Below, piece after piece: positions 59,131 to 64,000 of a stretch of DNA of 64,000 nt. Under the pieces are notes generated by a model. That model worked only from the letters and a program-made list of their open reading frames with translations, searched no databases and was not told the DNA's origin. Every line of letters starts with the position of its first letter. Position 1 is the stretch's first letter. The DNA comes from Gracilariopsis chorda (taxonomy: Eukaryota; Rhodophyta; Florideophyceae; Gracilariales; Gracilariaceae), in contig NBIV01000201.1 in assembly GCA_003194525.1 (NCBI GenBank), positions 1-64,000 of the forward strand, in the 5' to 3' direction. The position numbers and the translations under genes are program-made.

Positions 59131-59639
59131 AACACTTTGGGAGGATCTCTCCTCCAAAGACGTTTCTCCACACGGGGGTGGTTGGGATTTTAATTGTACA
59201 CCCTTTTTGGTCGAGAATCACCCTTTGCAGCCTTGATCTGTAGTACCTCTTTTGATTTGTGTTGGAATCGTCTTGTTTGTTTTTGATCTATGGTGAACAT
59301 CACCTTTGGTACATATTCACGGTTATGATTCATGCAAGATCTGAGTCATCGTAATCTCGGATGATAGTTCGCTGTCATCATTCCAGATGGTAGTCATCAT
59401 CTGGAATGACAAAAACAAAATTATGGTCATTAATTAAACATCACTGTGTTAGATAAACAGTATATCGTGTACGCTAGATAAGAACTGCTGGATGCAAATG
59501 GGTTATTCATGTTCATGAATCATGCATAGCGCTCCGTGGCCGCACTTCCGTCTTTCAGTCTTTCAGACGACGGTAGCTCATTGCTGGGATGCACGTCGTA
59601 GGAAAGGCGACATATGGTATGATGGAAATTCCGGGAGCG
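59131..59639. other. No gene; small hairpin
   Basis: An 11-base perfect inverted repeat (CATTCCAGATG and its complement) lies at 59379-59408. Nothing else was recognised. Confidence 0.5.
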
Positions 59640-59985
59640 TGTTGATCCATCCTGGAGAGTGCAAATGAAGCACGGAGCGCCATGCATGACCCTTGCAGCC
59701 AGATTAAAAATGTGCAGAGAGCAGTCTGATGTAATTTTGGATTACCATTGTTCGGGTTTTTGTAAAATCCGAACTATGGGTCTGGGTGGAGGAAAACTGC
59801 CACCAACAACCAGAGGAGAACGGGCTGGTTCTATCGCGTTCGCTGATATCAAAACTACGAAATGAAGGTGGAAGTAGGAACCTCTTACTATGAAAGGGGT
59901 AGGATAAGAATTCCCCAATAAAATAATGAGGCTGAGCCTCACTAACTTTTTCAACAACTATCCCTTTTGCCACTCTTGCCTACCA
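59640..59985 (+). repeat. Copia 5' LTR candidate (deleted element)
   Basis: It starts near TGTTGATCCAT and ends near TTGCCTACCA. It resembles 62305-62691, best in the last 130 bases (ACTACGAAATGAAGG versus ACTACAAAATCAAAC, then CAACTATCCCTTTTGC versus CAGCTATCCACTTTGC). Exact ends are approximate. Confidence 0.6.
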
Positions 59986-59999
59986 GTCCCGTCTGATCC

Positions 60000-62145
60000 T
60001 GAAACTTGAAATGTCCAGAGGTGGCGCTATCAGAGCACAAATATACGGAATTTTTGACAACATCGAAGATGACAGAGTTGAACCACGTTTTGAAACTCAT
60101 ACTACTACATCTGACCACTGAAAAGCATTTCATATGGTCGAACGCGCTAGACGTGGTACTGTCGGCGAATGGAGGGTGGTCAATAATATTCGAAAGTGAG
60201 AGAGACCACTGGCAGGTGACAAGCAAGTAGCCAAACTTGAGCGTTGGATGGACATTGATCTCTCGCCGATACTGTTATCACTTCACTGCAGCGCCTTCCA
60301 TCAGTCTCCGGCATTCATTCCAGGTCTAAAAAAATTGGAGGTTGAGTTTGAGTATGTGACTCAGGAAAATGGAGATGTCTTAACCGAAATGCATCAAAGC
60401 AAAGAGCTGAAACGCGAGGAAAGCATCATGCACTTTGCGAGTCGACTCGTAGAGGTGAATTCCAAGTTGAATGGAACTAGAAAGATCATGTGGCATGATG
60501 AGAGGCTTCGCGCATGCTGATTGGTTTACCAGATGAGTATACCACTCCGAAGGAGGTAATCACAGGACCTGAGAGGACGTATGGACAATGATTGGCAATC
60601 CTCATTCAGAAAGATGTGAAGCTAAAAGAAGATGCAGAGAAGAAAGAGGAATTTGGAGATCATTTCCTGCTGGGAAAAGGAAACCACTGCAGGAAAAAGC
60701 TCATTTGTCCACATTCAAATAAAATGCTACTACTGTGGCAAACCCGTCCAGAACATGGATAGATGCTGGAAAAATCCTGACATGGAATGTTACAGAGGCA
60801 ATGGCGGACAGAAGATGAAGCTCAGAAAGAACAGTCGCAGACCAGAAAGGGAAGATGATGTAACGGTGGTATCGGTACTTTGTGCTCATGACTCAGAAGT
60901 TCATGATAAAGTAAACGAAGACGAAGCACAAGGACTGGTTTCAAAATACGAACAGATATATGAGACAAGTCATAAATGGTATCTTGATTTGGTTTCCTTG
61001 TGCACAGTACAAATTCGTGTCAGAATTGTGAAGGAGTAATGGAAACCCCAAAATAAAGATTCCACTTCGCATTGACGAATTCCTGAAAGTTCGACGACTT
61101 GAAATGGTTCCAGTGCAAGATGACTGCATACGAAACTGCACTGAGGATAGCATTTGATGAAATCCACTAAATCCGCAGAATGTCATTTAATATGCTAGCA
61201 GTAAGTACCATCCATTAAAAAGGGTTAGAGGTATCGCGGTTAACTGACGAAAAGGGAAATAGGATTGGCACAGTGACCAAAACAGTAGCAGATATGCCAG
61301 TTGTGGTGGATTTGAAGTTGAAACATGGACCCTGCGAAATGATGATGAAGGTGGAGAACACCGAGAGAAAAGGAATCCTGTGCTCAGAAAACGGAGATAT
61401 AGCGACGTTGTGGCACCACTTTCTTGGGACACTAGACAATTAACATCTTCAGAAGACGCTCACCTGTATGAAAAGAGTTTCTATCAGGAAGTTGGCAGAC
61501 ATTGGGCATTGTGAACAATGTTTCTTAGATGAAGTGAAACGGATGCCAGAGAAGAAGTTTGAAAGGACATCTGGTGCCAAAGAGGTCCTAGAACTCGCAT
61601 GGATGTGATGGGACCTTTCCCAGTTCCATGTACTTCTGGCGCGAGGTATTTGGCTACAGCATTTGATGAAAAGAGCAAAATATCATCCATAAGCCTACTC
61701 AAGGAAAGATAGTCGTACGATGAGGCATTGAGGCAGATGATCATTGAAATGGATGTAGTGTCAGGGAAACATTTGGAGGAAATTTGATTCGACAATGCTC
61801 ACGAATTATTCTCTAATTTGTTCAAAAATTAGATAAAGAAACCAAGATTATATGTTGAAACCAACACAAAGTATAATTCCAAGTGCAACGGAAGGGCTGG
61901 GAAATCGACTCGGACGTTGAACCACAAGGCAAGAACACTAATCATGACAGTATCTAAGAGTCGAGGATGTGCGCAACTCAGAAATTACTGTCAAGACTTT
62001 TGGATGAACAACAGAAGAAAACTGAAGTATTTGGGGACAATGAAGGTATGATTAGTCTAAGCAAAGACAAATTGCTCAATAAAAGAACTATGGAAATTGA
62101 TATGAACTATAATTTGGTGTGCGGAAATCCGTATTCGGAGTAAAT
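60000..62145 (+). pseudogene. Copia Gag-Pol with internal deletion of RT
   Basis: Gag reads LKKLEVEFEYVTQEN and IMHFASRLVEVNSKL (60330-60470), with LIGLPDEYTTPKEV after it. A zinc knuckle CYYCGKPVQNMDRC lies near 60726. The protease start HKWYLD lies near 60972. Integrase reads AWMDVMGPFPVPCTSGARYL near 61590 and NSKCNGRAGKSTRTLNHKAR near 61877. Directly afterwards comes an RNase H tail (NEGMISLSKDKLLNKRTMEI near 62040). All of RT and most of RNase H are missing, so the copy cannot replicate itself. Several stops are present. Confidence 0.72.
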
Positions 62146-62304
62146 GTGAAGATTTTTATCTTGTCCTACAACGTAGAGTTCAGCAGTTGTGTTCACGAAG
62201 GTATATGAAGGATTATTTCAAGATAGGTTTTGCGAAAGGACCGGGATATCTGAAATACAGTTGGAATGAGAAGGTGGGTTATGATGAACATGCCCATAGC
62301 GGGG

Positions 62305-62691
62305 TGATCCATGCTAAAGCCCAATGCGGTCACCAGGCGCCATGTGGCATCCCTGTATCTAGATGAAACATTTGCAGACAGCAGTATGTCTCTAACTTGT
62401 CTCGTACCGTATATTTTGGATAGCAAACACCTGAGATAGTTGTGGCCGGATGTCATCCTGGGTTGGCATGGTTCGGGTTGTAGGTCGACCATAGCTTTGC
62501 TTCGAAGAAAATTGCCATCAGGGACTAAATGTGCTTCTGTCCCACTTTCTGGGTTTATAACTACAAAATCAAACTGAAGGTAGGCACGTTTGACCTTAAT
62601 AGCGGTAGTATAGAAACTCTCCATTGAAAAATGAGGGTACGCCTCGCCAAGCTCTTCAACAGCTATCCACTTTGCTAGTCATGCCTACTAC
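62305..62691 (+). repeat. Copia 3' LTR candidate (deleted element)
   Basis: Partner of 59640-59985. It begins near TGATCCATGC and ends near CATGCCTACTA. The divergence from its partner indicates an old insertion. Confidence 0.6.
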
Positions 62692-64000
62692 TGCTATTCA
62701 ATCTTTGGAACAAGGATATCGCAAGGCACGTGTATTGGCATATTGTTCATGACGAAAATGAGTTTGTATCTGCTACATCGCTTGTTTTGAAAACACAATT
62801 TCCGAGAAACTCGGAACTAGGTTTATAATGCGCAAGGCTACAAGCGGGCAGCTGCTGCAGCACAATCAACGCCATATAGTCATCAAATCCAAAACAATTA
62901 TGGCAATGCCTGCTCTAGCTTTTCAGAGCTTTCTTTGTTTCCACAGAAGCGTTAGGTGCACATATCTTGTTTCAAGAGCTTTCAAACCAAATCTTACTTT
63001 AACCTAACAGACCAATACAAGCAAAGATATGGCTCTCGAAATTTCAGGCTATACATTCAGACGTTGTCGAGAAGAACTGTAGGTTCAACGGGTTAGCGTT
63101 TTACCACATGCCACCATGCTAGTAGATGCATAGGACGAAAAACCAGGCCATGCGCCGACTTTTCCAATTCTCAACTTAGTCAACTCGTTACCTGATCGCA
63201 ATCATTCAAGACGCCACAACCAACGATGTTTCTTTATAACTTTTGGTATTTATTATATGTTTTACAAGAAAAGCGGCCTTCGGCCCCTCACAGAGTGGCA
63301 GGTGGCTAAGAGCGGCTCATAGCCGTGTATTTGCTACGAGGCGTGGCACTGCGCTACACAGCTTTGCCAAACACAACGATCGTGTGCAAAGCGCGTTAAC
63401 GCAATTTTGGCATATCCAAAACGTCTGATTTCCATTCGCCAAACGAGTTGGACGTCCCGAAACTGCGTTGGCACCACTTCTGCTGCCACTATGGCATGCC
63501 ACGTGGGCGTGCCAAAACTGATTCGACGGTTCTCGCTAATTTTTTTGGAGGTTGAAACTCGTTGTTGTGCAATCCTAAGCTAGGTTACAAGTGAAAGCGG
63601 GTTTCGGCAGTGGGCGGCGCTTTGCGCCGCTGTGTGACGGTGACTTTGGGTGATCTGCAGTCTGCTTTTGCTCGTTTCCTCTCGCAAACGGCCTGCAGAA
63701 TAATGAAGGCCGAGTAACTTTGGAATAGAGTTTGCAAGTAACCGCGAAATCCTGAGGGGCTGGCCTTGGCTTTGTTTCTGTAGTGCCAGCCACTCAGAGG
63801 CAAACAAGCGTTCTGCTGATTTATCAAAATGAAAAGTAGCAACCGTTTACTACTGCTTTTATATTTTGTTACTTTTGGCTGCCACGTGATAGTTTAAGTG
63901 TGCAGTTGATTGCCATTGGCTCACACTGCAGAATTGACTGCCAAAACTGCCAATCTGCCGCCGAGTGGCTCGTACTACTGTAGTGCCAGCGAATGAGCAG
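62692..64000. other. No gene recognised
   Basis: Frames at 63243-63428 (plus) and 63575-63842 (minus, three phases) are short and have no domain. The short motif GTAGTGCCAGC occurs near 63780 and 63980 but is too short to define a repeat. Confidence 0.5.

Noticed and set aside
59379-59408. Small perfect hairpin
   Set aside because: Eleven-base arms without context are not enough to assign a role.
1-64000. CRISPR arrays, bacterial operons or ribosome-binding sites
   Set aside because: No regularly spaced short repeats were seen, and the element types are eukaryotic. GTG and TTG frame starts are only apparent.

Overview
The window is eukaryotic, gene-poor and dominated by transposable elements. 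Nearly every long reading frame belongs to a mobile element: Ty3/gypsy, Ty1/copia, piggyBac-like and Mutator-like (MULE). Most carry in-frame stops and frameshifts. The only host-looking gene that reads intact is a compact intronless SAM-dependent methyltransferase at 8.9-9.6 kb. TE density, nested insertions and pyrimidine-rich leaders would fit a multicellular alga, perhaps a florideophyte red alga. That assignment is inference; no taxonomic marker is present.

1-8.6 kb: a tandem Ty3/gypsy array (partial internal region, LTR, second internal region, LTR). The two internal copies are almost identical where they overlap, while the two LTRs differ at clearly more sites. The LTR carries the Gag start codon in its last 12 bases; the middle LTR has lost that codon and its TATA box. 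8.6-10.7 kb: methyltransferase gene and a 79-bp direct repeat. 10.7-18.0 kb: a piggyBac-like transposase pseudogene split by a minus-strand copia element with 181-bp LTRs and a 5-bp target duplication. 18-22.9 kb: no convincing gene. 22.9-27.4 kb: minus-strand MULE transposase with FAR1-like and SWIM motifs, plus two decayed frames of unknown function. 27.8-34.1 kb: repeat, gypsy integrase tail and a copia relic.

34.6-43.1 kb: the most unusual part, a dense cluster unlike its surroundings. It holds a C2H2-finger protein gene, a long basic/coiled-coil gene, a SET-domain gene, a DNA amino-methyltransferase gene with a large novel N-terminal region, and a divergent gene of unknown function. A 132-bp palindrome with nested hairpins lies between the two divergent genes. 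No known transposase or polymerase was recognised. I propose an undescribed chromatin/DNA-modifying mobile element or endogenised virus fragment.

44-64 kb: a 1064-bp solo LTR of the first gypsy family with a perfect 5-bp duplication, a dispersed repeat family in three copies, a gypsy gag relic separated from gypsy pol by a nested copia element, and a copia derivative that has lost its reverse transcriptase between two LTR-like repeats.

Together the window records layered insertion: piggyBac cut by copia, gypsy cut by copia, LTR-LTR recombination giving both a tandem array and a solo LTR, and steady decay by point mutation.
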